Positions 16,546 through 25,857 of a stretch of 49,871 nt of DNA are shown here, piece after piece; position 1 is the stretch's first letter, and each line of letters begins with the position of its first letter. Both the position numbers and the translations under genes were made by a program. The notes under the pieces are model-generated. The model had not been told where the DNA came from, did no database searches, and saw nothing but the letters and a program-made list of their open reading frames with translations. Origin of the DNA: Bacteroidota bacterium (lineage in GTDB: Bacteria > Bacteroidota > Bacteroidia > CAILMK01 > JAAYUY01); NCBI GenBank assembly GCA_018698135.1, contig JABINZ010000084.1, positions 1 to 49,871 on the forward strand, read 5' to 3'.

Positions 16546-18090
16546 TTATTCAACTGTATTTGTTAAGCCATTGTCTCGTTTAAATATATCTTCAAATTTT
16601 ACTGGTTTTTCTTTTTGCCTCCAACGAAAATCTTTCAACAGAGGATCATTTTTATCCATGTTCTTAGCCGGCTGAACAATTCCTTCCGGTTGCAGATTAA
16701 ATCGTATTTCATCAATTTTATTGTCTTTCATTTTTATGTCGATGGTACTGGATTGAATGTTGTTTCGTCCGATGTATTTTTTCTCGCTATCCTGCAGGTA
16801 ATAGAGGGATTCTGCATTTCCTTTTACAAAAATGTTGTCCAACTTGTTTTCCAGAAAGTAGGCCTGTAAATTTTTTCCTTTAATTTGATTAAAACGACTC
16901 GAATCAACCATTTCAATCATAAATGAGGAGCCGTTCACATCCATTTTGTCAAGATTTTGATTGCTCGTATATATCTGAATAAAATCCCCTGTGATTTGTG
17001 AACTATCAAACCATAATACTGGTTCAACATAAATCAGAAAAGACGAATCAATCGTTTGATAGGATAATGAATCGCACTTAAGCTTGAAGTTAGTACTGAA
17101 TAATTTTACTTTATAGTAAGCCACAATTATGTTATCGTCAGTGGCTGGTATTTTAATTATTTTTAAAGTATCAGAATGCATGAAAAGGGTGTCGTCATCC
17201 ATATATTTTATGAATAGTGCGCTATCTGTAATCCATGTAGTATTTTTTAATTCGTCATGAAAAGAAAGATTGCCTTTGATTTCAGTATTATCTTTTTCTT
17301 CGATAATCCGAACCATTCCTTCTGCATGTGCATCTCCAGTATTGTCGTTGTAAAGAAGTTTATCACCATATATTTTTCGACTATTGCTAAAAACATAGGC
17401 GTTTTTTCGAAACTCTGCTTTCTTTGAATTGGTGTTATACCAACCTGCTTCGCAATATACCTCTGAATCATCTCCATCAATAGTGGTGGGTCCGAGAAAA
17501 GTGGCCACCCGATTATTGGCATTGTAGCGCAATGAATCGGTATGCATGGTAAAATCTGGATTCACTAAAACCACATCATGCTTAAAATACATATCCTTGG
17601 TGTTGGAATAATAATATCCTTGCTTACTGGTGAGTGTATTTGCTGAATCCACAATTGTTGCACCAAGTCTATATGACGCAATTTTACTTTCCATATGATA
17701 GGTAAGATGAGGTGTGCTGAGCGTCATGTCTTTATCAGAAAGTACCACATTATGGTCAACTTCTGCCAGCTTGGTTTCTAAATTATAATGTAGAAAATGT
17801 CCTGTTAAGTTAAAATCACTTCCCTGATTAATTCGCACATTATTATATGCTTCAAAGTAATTTTTGTTTTCAAAGTGATAAGCACTATCACAATACATCA
17901 GCGCTCCTTCGTGCTCTAAAATAACATTGCCAATTAGTTTTTTAAGTTTACCGGATTTGTTATCGATTCCTTCTAAATAATCGGCTTGAATAATTTTAAG
18001 TTTCTTGATGGGTTGAGCAAAAAGACTAGCATTTATCAGCAGAGATAAAACAAGCAGGTATAGGTATTTTGATGTTTTGCGTTTTGGCAT
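16546..18090 (-). CDS. OstA-like (LptA/LptD N-domain) protein
   Basis: 514 residues from ATG 18090 (MPKRKTSKYLYLLVLSLLIN), with a signal peptide ending near 'ASLFAQ'. The whole protein is a long run of short beta strands in OstA style: 'LIGNVILEHEGALMYCDSAY', 'VRINQGSDFNLTGHFLHYN', 'VYCEAGWYNTNSKKAEFRK', 'IKGNLSFHDEL'. This beta-jellyroll lipid slide is shared by LptA, LptC and the LptD N-terminal domain; the LptD barrel is absent. It probably helps carry lipopolysaccharide across the periplasm. The frame is open to 18141, but that start would overlap the SprT-like gene and spoil the signal peptide; from 18090 the gap is 22 bases. Confidence 0.8.
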   Translation of the reverse strand: MPKRKTSKYLYLLVLSLLINASLFAQPIKKLKIIQADYLEGIDNKSGKLKKLIGNVILEHEGALMYCDSAYHFENKNYFEAYNNVRINQGSDFNLTGHFLHYNLETKLAEVDHNVVLSDKDMTLSTPHLTYHMESKIASYRLGATIVDSANTLTSKQGYYYSNTKDMYFKHDVVLVNPDFTMHTDSLRYNANNRVATFLGPTTIDGDDSEVYCEAGWYNTNSKKAEFRKNAYVFSNSRKIYGDKLLYNDNTGDAHAEGMVRIIEEKDNTEIKGNLSFHDELKNTTWITDSALFIKYMDDDTLFMHSDTLKIIKIPATDDNIIVAYYKVKLFSTNFKLKCDSLSYQTIDSSFLIYVEPVLWFDSSQITGDFIQIYTSNQNLDKMDVNGSSFMIEMVDSSRFNQIKGKNLQAYFLENKLDNIFVKGNAESLYYLQDSEKKYIGRNNIQSSTIDIKMKDNKIDEIRFNLQPEGIVQPAKNMDKNDPLLKDFRWRQKEKPVKFEDIFKRDNGLTNTVE

Positions 18091-18112
18091 ATACTTATGC
18101 TGATTTGCAAAT

Positions 18113-18721
18113 TTAAGTCCGAACAGGTTTAACTTCTGCAAGTGGATTAAACAGATATATTTTTTTCGTTTTCAATTCAATGCATTTATAGCGTTTTCTG
18201 AGTTTTTCTTTCTTTTGAAACAAGCGTCCATTTCTCCATTCAAATACACTTTCCATGGGAATTTCTTCAATTGTAGGCAGTTGATTCGGATTATCATCAT
18301 ATTCTTTTAACAGTCTGCTTAAAACTGTATCGCTACTGCTTGATGCTTTTGGGTTTTGCATATGCTTGATGAGGTGTAACCTCAATTCGTCAGGAAATAC
18401 GCCATTTTGAAGCACAGGATACATGAGGTTAGAAAATACATTTTTCCATTCAATTCCGTGTGGGGCTGCTTTTCGTCCATGCATTTGCCATGTTTTGAGA
18501 TGAGCAATTTCGTGGATGAGTGTTATCAAAAAGGCATACGGATTCAAATCGCCTGAAATATGGATAACTGGTCTTACATTTTTGTGTCCAGCTCTAAACG
18601 AGCCATGTCTGGTTTTTCGGGGATTGGTGATTTTTATCAAAATACCCTGCTTGTCAAGCAACTCATCTATATAGGGTAAAGTTGAATCGGGTAGGAATTG
18701 TTCAAGCACTTTAATCGACAT
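18113..18721 (-). CDS. SprT-like zinc metallopeptidase
   Basis: 202 residues. The SprT signature is present: 'LITLIHEIAHLKTW' with the HExxH zinc site, then 'HGRKAAPHGIEWKNVFSNLM', whose second His would complete the zinc ligands. The C-terminal part (150-202) is basic and lacks the cysteine pairs of SprT zinc ribbons. The family includes DNA-protein-crosslink proteases in eukaryotes; bacterial members are poorly characterised. No signal peptide, so cytoplasmic. It follows hisS after 5 bases, so it is very likely co-transcribed. Confidence 0.85.
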   Translation of the reverse strand: MSIKVLEQFLPDSTLPYIDELLDKQGILIKITNPRKTRHGSFRAGHKNVRPVIHISGDLNPYAFLITLIHEIAHLKTWQMHGRKAAPHGIEWKNVFSNLMYPVLQNGVFPDELRLHLIKHMQNPKASSSSDTVLSRLLKEYDDNPNQLPTIEEIPMESVFEWRNGRLFQKKEKLRKRYKCIELKTKKIYLFNPLAEVKPVRT

Positions 18722-18726
18722 AAGCC

Positions 18727-20091
18727 TTATGCGTTGACTTCATTTATAACGCCCTGAATATTCAGTTTTTGCTGCTCTCCGGTTTTCATGTTTTTGAGAG
18801 AATACAGCTCATTTTTCATTTCATCATCACCAATAATCACCACATAAGGAATGTTCAACTTATCGGCATAGCTCATTTGCTTTTTCATTTTAGCATTGTC
18901 GGGATACAACTCTGCCCTGATTCCTGCATTTCTAATCTGCTGCAATAAAGGCAAACAATGTTCAGCTTCTTTTTCGCCAAAATTCACAAACAACAATTGG
19001 GTGGCATCTACTTGGTCTGAAGGAAATGCATCCAACTCATTCAATACATCATAAATACGATCAGCACCAAATGAAATCCCCACACCTGACATGTCTTTCA
19101 GTCCAAAAATACCAGTGAGGTCATCATAGCGCCCTCCTCCACAAATACTGCCGATTTGGATATCATTGGCTGCAACTTCAATAATGGCACCCGTATAATA
19201 ATTAAGGCCACGGGCAAGTGTCAGGTCAATTTCAAGCAATTTGTCGCAATTTACCTTTTCCAGCGAATTAATAATTGTCTGTATTTCTGCAATACCTTTG
19301 GCACCTATTTCGGTTTTGCCGGCTATGTTCGTGAGCATATCAATTTTGCTTTTGTTTGAGGACTCATCAGATGTCAATAAACCCTTAAGCTGGTCAATTG
19401 CTGTTTGACTGAGCTCCTTTGCTATTAGCTCCTGCTCTACTTTATCGATACCAATTTTATCCAACTTGTCAATAGCAATTGTAATGTCAATGAATTTATC
19501 GGATTCTCCAATTGCTTCCATTATTCCCTGAAGTACTTTCCTATTATTCAGCTTGATTTTAACTGAAATGCCAAGTTTGGCAAAAACATCATGAATAATT
19601 TGAATGAGTTCTACCTCGTTCAGTAATGAATTGGAGCCTATTACATCTACATCGCATTGGTAGAATTCCCTGTAACGACCTTTTTGAGGTCTGTCGGCAC
19701 GCCATACAGGTTGAATTTGATAACGCTTAAACGGAAAAGTAATGTCATTGAAATGTTCGACAACATAACGGGCAAAAGGAACCGTTAGATCATAACGCAA
19801 ACCTTTTTCGGCTATTTTTGATGTCAGCTTATTCGATTGTTTTGAAGCTAATTCCACATCACTTAGTTTGCCTAAATAATCGCCAGAATTCAAAACCTTA
19901 AAAAGTAATTTATCTCCTTCTTCTCCATATTTTCCAGTCAGAGTCGATAAGTTTTCCATGGCCGGAGTTTCGATAGAATGATAGCCATAGAGCTTGAAAA
20001 CGCTTTCAATCGTTTTGAAAATATAGTTTCTTCGGCTTGTTTCCATCGGATTGAAATCCCTAAATCCTTTGGGTGTTGACGTTTTAGCCAT
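18727..20091 (-). CDS. hisS: Histidyl-tRNA synthetase
   Basis: 454 residues. Class II features appear in order: motif 1 region '[11 protein letters not shown]', motif 2 '[20 protein letters not shown]', HisA motif '[12 protein letters not shown]', '[11 protein letters not shown]' and motif 3 '[12 protein letters not shown]', followed by a C-terminal anticodon-binding domain (about 350-454). It charges tRNA-His in the cytoplasm. A -7-like box (20107-20114) lies 15 bases upstream of the start, and the SprT-like, OstA-like and vWA genes follow closely, so hisS probably leads this operon. Confidence 0.97.
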   Translation of the reverse strand: MAKTSTPKGFRDFNPMETSRRNYIFKTIESVFKLYGYHSIETPAMENLSTLTGKYGEEGDKLLFKVLNSGDYLGKLSDVELASKQSNKLTSKIAEKGLRYDLTVPFARYVVEHFNDITFPFKRYQIQPVWRADRPQKGRYREFYQCDVDVIGSNSLLNEVELIQIIHDVFAKLGISVKIKLNNRKVLQGIMEAIGESDKFIDITIAIDKLDKIGIDKVEQELIAKELSQTAIDQLKGLLTSDESSNKSKIDMLTNIAGKTEIGAKGIAEIQTIINSLEKVNCDKLLEIDLTLARGLNYYTGAIIEVAANDIQIGSICGGGRYDDLTGIFGLKDMSGVGISFGADRIYDVLNELDAFPSDQVDATQLLFVNFGEKEAEHCLPLLQQIRNAGIRAELYPDNAKMKKQMSYADKLNIPYVVIIGDDEMKNELYSLKNMKTGEQQKLNIQGVINEVNA

Positions 20092-20106
20092 AGCTTAAGT
20101 TTTGTA

Positions 20107-20114
20107 CAAAAGTA
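20107..20114 (-). promoter_or_regulatory. Putative -7 promoter box for hisS (TACTTTTG on - strand)
   Basis: The plus strand reads CAAAAGTA, 15 bases before the hisS ATG. It fits TAnnTTTG; no clear -33 element. Confidence 0.4.
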
Positions 20115-20132
20115 TTAAAAAAGATAAGTGAA

Positions 20133-20153
20133 TGCTGAAAATATTATTCAGCA
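20133..20153 (-). terminator. Small hairpin after gmhA, possible terminator
   Basis: TGCTGAA (20133-20139) pairs with TTCAGCA (20147-20153) around a 7-base loop. On the - strand a T-rich run (TTTTTT) follows only after about 11 bases, so termination of the dsbD-gmhA transcript is possible but weakly supported. Confidence 0.3.
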
Positions 20154-20175
20154 ATGGTGTATAAGAAGAACCTGC

Positions 20176-20748
20176 TTACAACCAAAGCTTTCGCTCTAAA
20201 TAGTCGATCAGTAGATGAATTACCTTAATATGAATTTCTTGAATACGGTCGGAATAGCCTGTATGGGCAACCCTGATTTCAATATCACAGATATCTGACA
20301 TGCCGCCACCATCTTTTCCTGTTAGCGCTATAACTTTCATTCCTCTTGATTGTGCTTCCTGTATGGCATTAATCACATTTGCCGAATTTCCGCTTGTGCT
20401 TATAGCCAAAAGTACATCTCCTTTTTTACCAACTGCCTCAATGTATCTGGAAAAAATGTACTCAAAGCCATAATCATTGGCCACGCAAGTAATGTGAGCA
20501 GGGTCAGAGATGGCCACTGCAGCAATGGCATTTCTGTCATCCCTGAAACGGCCAGTTAATTCTTCAGCAAAATGCATGGCATCAGCCATAGAGCCACCAT
20601 TGCCACAAGAAATGATTTTGTTTTCGTTATTAATACAATCGACCAATAGTTCACCAGCTAACTGAATATTTTTCAAATTATCCTGATTAGATAAAAAAGC
20701 ATCTAATAAGTTTCTGGCTTCTTCTAATTGCTTTTTGATTTCGTCCAT
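20176..20748 (-). CDS. gmhA: Phosphoheptose (sedoheptulose 7-phosphate) isomerase, GmhA
   Basis: 190 residues. A SIS domain carries the GmhA segments '[20 protein letters not shown]' and '[16 protein letters not shown]', with conserved '[20 protein letters not shown]' near the end (Glu and His typical of the active site). It converts sedoheptulose 7-phosphate to D-glycero-heptose 7-phosphate for LPS inner-core or S-layer glycans. I place the start at ATG 20748 ([10 protein letters not shown]); the in-frame upstream start at 20760 is TTG. The dsbD stop TAA (20752-20750) is separated from this ATG by one base, TAAGATG, which suggests reinitiation coupling. Confidence 0.93.
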   Translation of the reverse strand: MDEIKKQLEEARNLLDAFLSNQDNLKNIQLAGELLVDCINNENKIISCGNGGSMADAMHFAEELTGRFRDDRNAIAAVAISDPAHITCVANDYGFEYIFSRYIEAVGKKGDVLLAISTSGNSANVINAIQEAQSRGMKVIALTGKDGGGMSDICDIEIRVAHTGYSDRIQEIHIKVIHLLIDYLERKLWL

Positions 20749-20749
20749 C

Positions 20750-22786
20750 TTAATTTTCAAATGAAAAAGTAGATTCCGGTATTTGCTGTGATTTAAATTT
20801 CTTTAGACCCTCTGTTAAAAAGTCAATAAAATGCTGAACATTCTTGTCGTAAGAATGTGCTTTAACCATTTGTTTTTCTTCGTGATTTAAAATAACATAA
20901 TATGGTTGAGAGTTTACCTCGTATTTTCTTTGCTGAAAGTCCGTGTTTTTCTTACCAAGTTTTTTAATTGTACGCTTGCTACCTTCTGGCTTATACCATT
21001 CGTTTTCTGGCAGTTTTATCGTTTTATCGTCAACATATAAGGCAATGATAACAAATTCTTCACGTAGCAATTTTAAAACGCGGGGATCGGACCATACACT
21101 GGCTTCCATTTCACGACAGTTAACACAACCATGTCCGGTGAAATCAATAAAAATAGGCTTCCCCTGTTCTTTGGCGCAGATTAACCCTTGTTCATATTCG
21201 AAATAACCTGTAAGTCCATGTGGAAGGTGTAAGTCATCTCCATATTTAGGTTTTTCACACATGGCCTGTTTGCTATCTAATTCCGTGACATCCTTTCCTT
21301 CTAAAAGAATCATTTCTGCATTGGTTCGGATAATTTCATTCAGATCAAAATCATGTGTATGTTGTGGAGGCAGGTAGCCTGATAGTGCTTTTAGTGGAGC
21401 GCCAAACATTCCAGGCACTAAATACACCACAAAAGTGAATGTAGCAATGGCCATGATTAATTTGGGGACTCCTACGTGAGGAACATCAGAGTCGTGAGCA
21501 AATTTTATTTTTCCCAACAGATAAAACGCCATTAAAGTGAAAATGACAATCCAGAAAGCTAAATATATTTCGCGGTCTAAAAGCCCCCAATGATACGTTT
21601 GATCGGCAACAGATAAGAATTTTAATCCAAGGGCTAGTTCAATAAAGCCCAATATTACTTTCACATTATTCAACCAACCACCCGATTGAGGTAATTTGGC
21701 CAACCAATGTGGGAAAACGGCAAACAAAGTAAAAGGTAGGGCGAATGCAATTCCAAATGCAAGCATACCCATAATCGGTTTTAAGATTTCACCACCTGCT
21801 GATTGAAATACCAATGAGCCAACAATGGGGCCTGTACAGGCAAATGAAACTAATACTGTAGTTAATGCCATAAAAAATGGACCTGCCCAACCACCCTGAT
21901 CTGCTTTTTGATCAGACTTGGATATCATCCAATTGGGCAAGGTAATTTCAAACATCCCAAAAAAGGAGGCTGCAAAAAAGACAAAAATCAGGAAAAACAG
22001 TATGTTTGGTAACCAATGTGTGCTTAAGAAATTGCCAAAATCGGCACCGAATACAACAGCCATTACAGAACCAAATATGGTATAAATAGCAATGATTGAA
22101 AATCCAAATAATAATCCTTTTCTGATACCTTTTTTCTTTTCCTCTTCACCATGCATGAAAAAAGAAACTGTCATTGGTATCATTGGGAAAACACAAGGAG
22201 TAACAATAGCTGCTAATCCTGCTAGGAAAGCTATCAGAAGAAATCCCCAATCGGTTTCTTCAGTGGGCTCAGTTGCAGGAATTTCCGTATTTGCAACCTC
22301 TTCTTTCCCTGAAAGAAAGCTAAAATCAAATTCAAAATCAATTTCTTTGGGTGACAAACATTGCTTATCGTCACAGGCCATAAATTCTAAATAGCCGGTA
22401 ACTTTTGAAACATTCTTAATCTTAATTTTTTGTACAAAAACAGCTTTGTGCATAAACGACTTCAAAATCATATCGAAGTTTTCATCATAATCGGAATGCA
22501 CTTCAGACCTTTCTTCGACCTTGCCTATAAACTCAATGTCCGGATTATCATCGAAATTAAATGATGTCGGAACAGGAGTGATTGCATCCGGATCGTCACT
22601 GGCAATATCTTGAGAATATAAATGCCATTTGTCATCTATTTTAGCTGTCATCACCAATTCGTACTGATCGTTGACGATAGCTTTTATTTCAAATGTCCAA
22701 TTTACCGGATCTTGCATTTGTGAAAACACACTTGTAGAAGTAAGAAGGAAAAGAGTGATTATTAGTAAAAGCTTGCTTTTTGCCAT
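20750..22786 (-). CDS. dsbD: Thiol:disulfide interchange protein DsbD
   Basis: 678 residues with the three DsbD parts. (1) Signal peptide and an N-terminal periplasmic domain (about 25-165) with the cysteine pair in '[14 protein letters not shown]'. (2) About eight transmembrane helices (about 180-470) with the electron-carrying cysteines in '[11 protein letters not shown]' and '[11 protein letters not shown]'. (3) A C-terminal thioredoxin domain with '[11 protein letters not shown]' and the cis-Pro region 'NSQPYYVIL'. It moves electrons from cytoplasmic thioredoxin to periplasmic thiol substrates. It lies 20 bases after the M16-like gene and 1 base before gmhA, forming a three-gene operon. 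Confidence 0.94.
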   Translation of the reverse strand: MAKSKLLLIITLFLLTSTSVFSQMQDPVNWTFEIKAIVNDQYELVMTAKIDDKWHLYSQDIASDDPDAITPVPTSFNFDDNPDIEFIGKVEERSEVHSDYDENFDMILKSFMHKAVFVQKIKIKNVSKVTGYLEFMACDDKQCLSPKEIDFEFDFSFLSGKEEVANTEIPATEPTEETDWGFLLIAFLAGLAAIVTPCVFPMIPMTVSFFMHGEEEKKKGIRKGLLFGFSIIAIYTIFGSVMAVVFGADFGNFLSTHWLPNILFFLIFVFFAASFFGMFEITLPNWMISKSDQKADQGGWAGPFFMALTTVLVSFACTGPIVGSLVFQSAGGEILKPIMGMLAFGIAFALPFTLFAVFPHWLAKLPQSGGWLNNVKVILGFIELALGLKFLSVADQTYHWGLLDREIYLAFWIVIFTLMAFYLLGKIKFAHDSDVPHVGVPKLIMAIATFTFVVYLVPGMFGAPLKALSGYLPPQHTHDFDLNEIIRTNAEMILLEGKDVTELDSKQAMCEKPKYGDDLHLPHGLTGYFEYEQGLICAKEQGKPIFIDFTGHGCVNCREMEASVWSDPRVLKLLREEFVIIALYVDDKTIKLPENEWYKPEGSKRTIKKLGKKNTDFQQRKYEVNSQPYYVILNHEEKQMVKAHSYDKNVQHFIDFLTEGLKKFKSQQIPESTFSFEN

Positions 22787-22806
22787 TTTGCTGTAAATTA
22801 AATATC

Positions 22807-25752
22807 CTAATTGTTAATTATCTTACCTGAAAGGGAAACTTCTTTCATTGTACCCAAACCTGATTTGTCAAATTGTTTGATAATTTTTTCCTTATTGCCT
22901 ATGACCAGAAACTGCATTTCATCAGGATTGATAGTAGCTGAAACGAATTTTTTAAGTTTCCCTCCTTTGGTTTTCTTGACCACTTTCATACGACTTGAAA
23001 AATAGTCGTTTGGTAGGTTCTCTGTATTAATTGAGTTTAACAAACAGGCTTTGGATGAATTTGATTCATATTTGCAATTTTCCAATCTAAGATATTGTCC
23101 TGTCCACAGTTTTAAATCTTTCTTATTAGATTTTGTTGTAGCCAGAGCATTAATATGACTTAAAAGTTCATTAATGACTTTAGCAGCGCTATCGTAATCA
23201 GTCTGGAAACTTAGATAATAAGAATGTACATTTCCGGTAATTTTTTCAAATGAACCAAAATCACTGATGTTAGAATTCAATTTCAAATACTCTTTCAACA
23301 GCCCATCTTGTTTACCTAATATATGATTAAAGTATTTAGCCCTTGTGTTTTCATCGACATCAACAGGAAGATTTAGATAATTGACCAACACATCTGCTTT
23401 TTCATTTCTTTTGAAATCGCAATAATAAAATTGTTTCCCAAAAGGCAAAGTGTCGCCCTGAATTTTTGCTACAACATCTCCTGTTGGAACAGATTGCCAT
23501 TGTCTAAAGTTTTCAATGAGGTCACTCATTTGTCCTTCTGGTGCATTTCCAGTTATAAATACCTTGGAGTTTATGGGATCGAAAAGATAAACATATCTTT
23601 CAGATAGGCGTAGGACCATTACCATAAGTTCATCTTTATCAGTAATATAATCTTGCTTCTGCATTTCTTGCATTGGAAACATTCTGTTTATTAATAAATC
23701 TGAAAATAAATGATGAGGATTCAATTTCAAATATTGTTTTTCAGTGGAAAGTTGATCAACAATTGATTCCATATCTACATGAATGGGATGATTTGACAAA
23801 AACATTTCACGTAAAATCTCTTTTACAACATTCAGGTTGTTTGGTGAGGTTTCTACTTCGATGATCAAATGATTATTCAGGAATTTAAAGTCGAAAGATG
23901 TATTGCTATGTATCAGTTGATTCATAATATCCCCATTCATATGAGTTTCCATATAGGAGTACATCGAATGGAGAATAATCTCTTCAGTTTTTGGATTTTC
24001 AAGTAAAGTGCGAATATTACTGAAGTCAACCCGTAAGGTCAGATTAAAATTCTGACTTGTTAAATCCGGTGAGACAAAGTACGTAAGTCCATTTTCAAGC
24101 GTTACTTCTTTATAAATTGGGAAAGGATATGCCTTTACTTTATTTAATTTAGCCTTGTATGTACTTGCAGTTGGTATTTTTATGTTGGCAATTTCCTCTT
24201 CAAGTGTTGGTTGCACAATTGATTCTAACTCATGAATTTTATGATTATCAACACCTGCTTTTAGTTCAGCTTTACCTTTTGGCAAAACGCTAATGACAAC
24301 AGCTGGTTTATCAACAAGAAATTGGTTGGCAATTTCAAAAATTGAACTTGGATTAATAGCTTGAATGCTGGAAAGCTCATTGGATAAGCTATTTGGGTTT
24401 CCAAGATAAAACTCATAATCTGCAAGTGTTTTTGCTTCGTGAGCACTTAATTCAAATCCAGACAATAGTTTACCTATTTCAACTGCAGTGAGTAATTGCA
24501 TACGTCTATCCAGCTGAAATTGACGATTTTCAAAATCCATTCTGATTTTTTCAATATCAATCACTTCTCCATCTTTTTGCTCTCTGCGCTTTTGATCCAT
24601 TTCTTGCTCAGGAAGTTGGAAAGTATGTCGGATTGTATATTCAATAGTGTCTTTAATAACAGCCAGACTAACACCTGGTTTTGCAATAACCTCTATAATA
24701 AATTCACCCTCGTGCTTATAGGTTTTGTGATAAACATGAACATCTTCGGCTAGCTTGGCTGAATATAAAAGCTTAGATAAGCTGCCATTTTTTTCATTAT
24801 CCAGCATAAATGCGGCTATATTAAGGGCAACACTTTCGTTTGTGTATTTTGAAACACTGGGATATACCATTCGAAGAAAAGGCGTTTTTAGTTCTGTATT
24901 TTCATTAAAATGAGTGATATAACGATTTTTTGTTAGTGGGTCTACATTAGCACCATTAAGCAAATCTATTTGATTGCCAACTTTGTCGGATGTAAATGAA
25001 GTAGCAGGATAATTGGAGAAATATTTCGAAACCAATTTAATGGCATCCTCAGTATTAATATCTCCTGAAATAGAAAGAATCAAGTTATTGGCACCAAACC
25101 ACTCGGAGTAAAATTTCTTAATGTCAGTAAGTGCAGCTGATTGATATTGTTCAGTTTTACCTGTTATTTGCCAGGAATAAGGATGGGCAAATGGGTAAAG
25201 TGCTTTTCTCGCAAATATTTCTGCTTTTTCAAAACCATTATTGGATTGTTTATTCAACTCTTCCTGCAAAATTACCTCAATGGCATTTTGCAAACTGACT
25301 TGTGAAACGCCAGGGATGAACTCAAATAATCTTTTGGATTCTTTGGAAAGTGCGGATTCGAACAAATCGGAGGGAACAGAAAGTCTGCAATTTGTTTTGT
25401 CGATATCCAAATTCCAATCGTATTTTCCACCATAATCGGTGTAGAAATCAGAATTGACACTTTCATTCATTTCATAAAGCAAATAGGAAATCAAATACAT
25501 CACTTCTGTACGGTCAGCATAGCTGGCTGATGATCCAATTTTGTGTAAGAAATTAAGACTTACCACAGGATCAGAATGATCTTCATTAATAATGACGGTC
25601 ATTCCATTATCCAATTCATACTTTTCATGAGGGATACTGAATGATCCGAAAATATTGTTTTCCTTAGTAGTGTTGGATTCAATTTTTTTATACTGTGCGT
25701 ACAAGCCAGTGTAGAAAATAATTCCGGCTAAAATAAATGCAAATTTTTTCAT
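22807..25752 (-). CDS. M16 (insulinase/pitrilysin) peptidase homologue, catalytically inactive
   Basis: 981 residues, the size of a two-module (four-domain) M16 protein. A signal peptide ends near 'YTGLYAQ'. M16 features include 'YELDNGMTVIINEDHSDPVV', 'FLHKIGSSASYADRTE' and 'FYSEWFGANNLILSISGDIN'. Where M16 enzymes have the zinc site HxxEH, this protein has Y86-L-I-S-Y90 (25483-25497): both His and the catalytic Glu are replaced. The second module also has no HxxEH. It is therefore predicted to be a periplasmic or outer-membrane non-catalytic partner of an active M16 peptidase, or a binding protein. It leads an operon with dsbD and gmhA. Confidence 0.88.
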   Translation of the reverse strand: MKKFAFILAGIIFYTGLYAQYKKIESNTTKENNIFGSFSIPHEKYELDNGMTVIINEDHSDPVVSLNFLHKIGSSASYADRTEVMYLISYLLYEMNESVNSDFYTDYGGKYDWNLDIDKTNCRLSVPSDLFESALSKESKRLFEFIPGVSQVSLQNAIEVILQEELNKQSNNGFEKAEIFARKALYPFAHPYSWQITGKTEQYQSAALTDIKKFYSEWFGANNLILSISGDINTEDAIKLVSKYFSNYPATSFTSDKVGNQIDLLNGANVDPLTKNRYITHFNENTELKTPFLRMVYPSVSKYTNESVALNIAAFMLDNEKNGSLSKLLYSAKLAEDVHVYHKTYKHEGEFIIEVIAKPGVSLAVIKDTIEYTIRHTFQLPEQEMDQKRREQKDGEVIDIEKIRMDFENRQFQLDRRMQLLTAVEIGKLLSGFELSAHEAKTLADYEFYLGNPNSLSNELSSIQAINPSSIFEIANQFLVDKPAVVISVLPKGKAELKAGVDNHKIHELESIVQPTLEEEIANIKIPTASTYKAKLNKVKAYPFPIYKEVTLENGLTYFVSPDLTSQNFNLTLRVDFSNIRTLLENPKTEEIILHSMYSYMETHMNGDIMNQLIHSNTSFDFKFLNNHLIIEVETSPNNLNVVKEILREMFLSNHPIHVDMESIVDQLSTEKQYLKLNPHHLFSDLLINRMFPMQEMQKQDYITDKDELMVMVLRLSERYVYLFDPINSKVFITGNAPEGQMSDLIENFRQWQSVPTGDVVAKIQGDTLPFGKQFYYCDFKRNEKADVLVNYLNLPVDVDENTRAKYFNHILGKQDGLLKEYLKLNSNISDFGSFEKITGNVHSYYLSFQTDYDSAAKVINELLSHINALATTKSNKKDLKLWTGQYLRLENCKYESNSSKACLLNSINTENLPNDYFSSRMKVVKKTKGGKLKKFVSATINPDEMQFLVIGNKEKIIKQFDKSGLGTMKEVSLSGKIINN

Positions 25753-25775
25753 ATTCGTTTTTCAGTGATATTTTG

Positions 25776-25806
25776 TAGAATTCACATTTCATGAACGTGA
25801 GTTCTA
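25776..25806. repeat. Inverted repeat upstream of the M16-like gene
   Basis: TAGAATTCAC (25776-25785) and GTGAGTTCTA (25797-25806) pair over 10 positions with one G-T wobble and an 11-base loop. It sits 24 bases before the ATG at 25752 in the leader or promoter region. It may be an operator or leader hairpin; no T-run on the - strand, so it is unlikely to be a terminator for the gene before it. Confidence 0.4.
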
Positions 25807-25857
25807 TTGTTTTTCAATTATTATTCCAAAATAAACATGTACAATGAGGGAGCAAAT

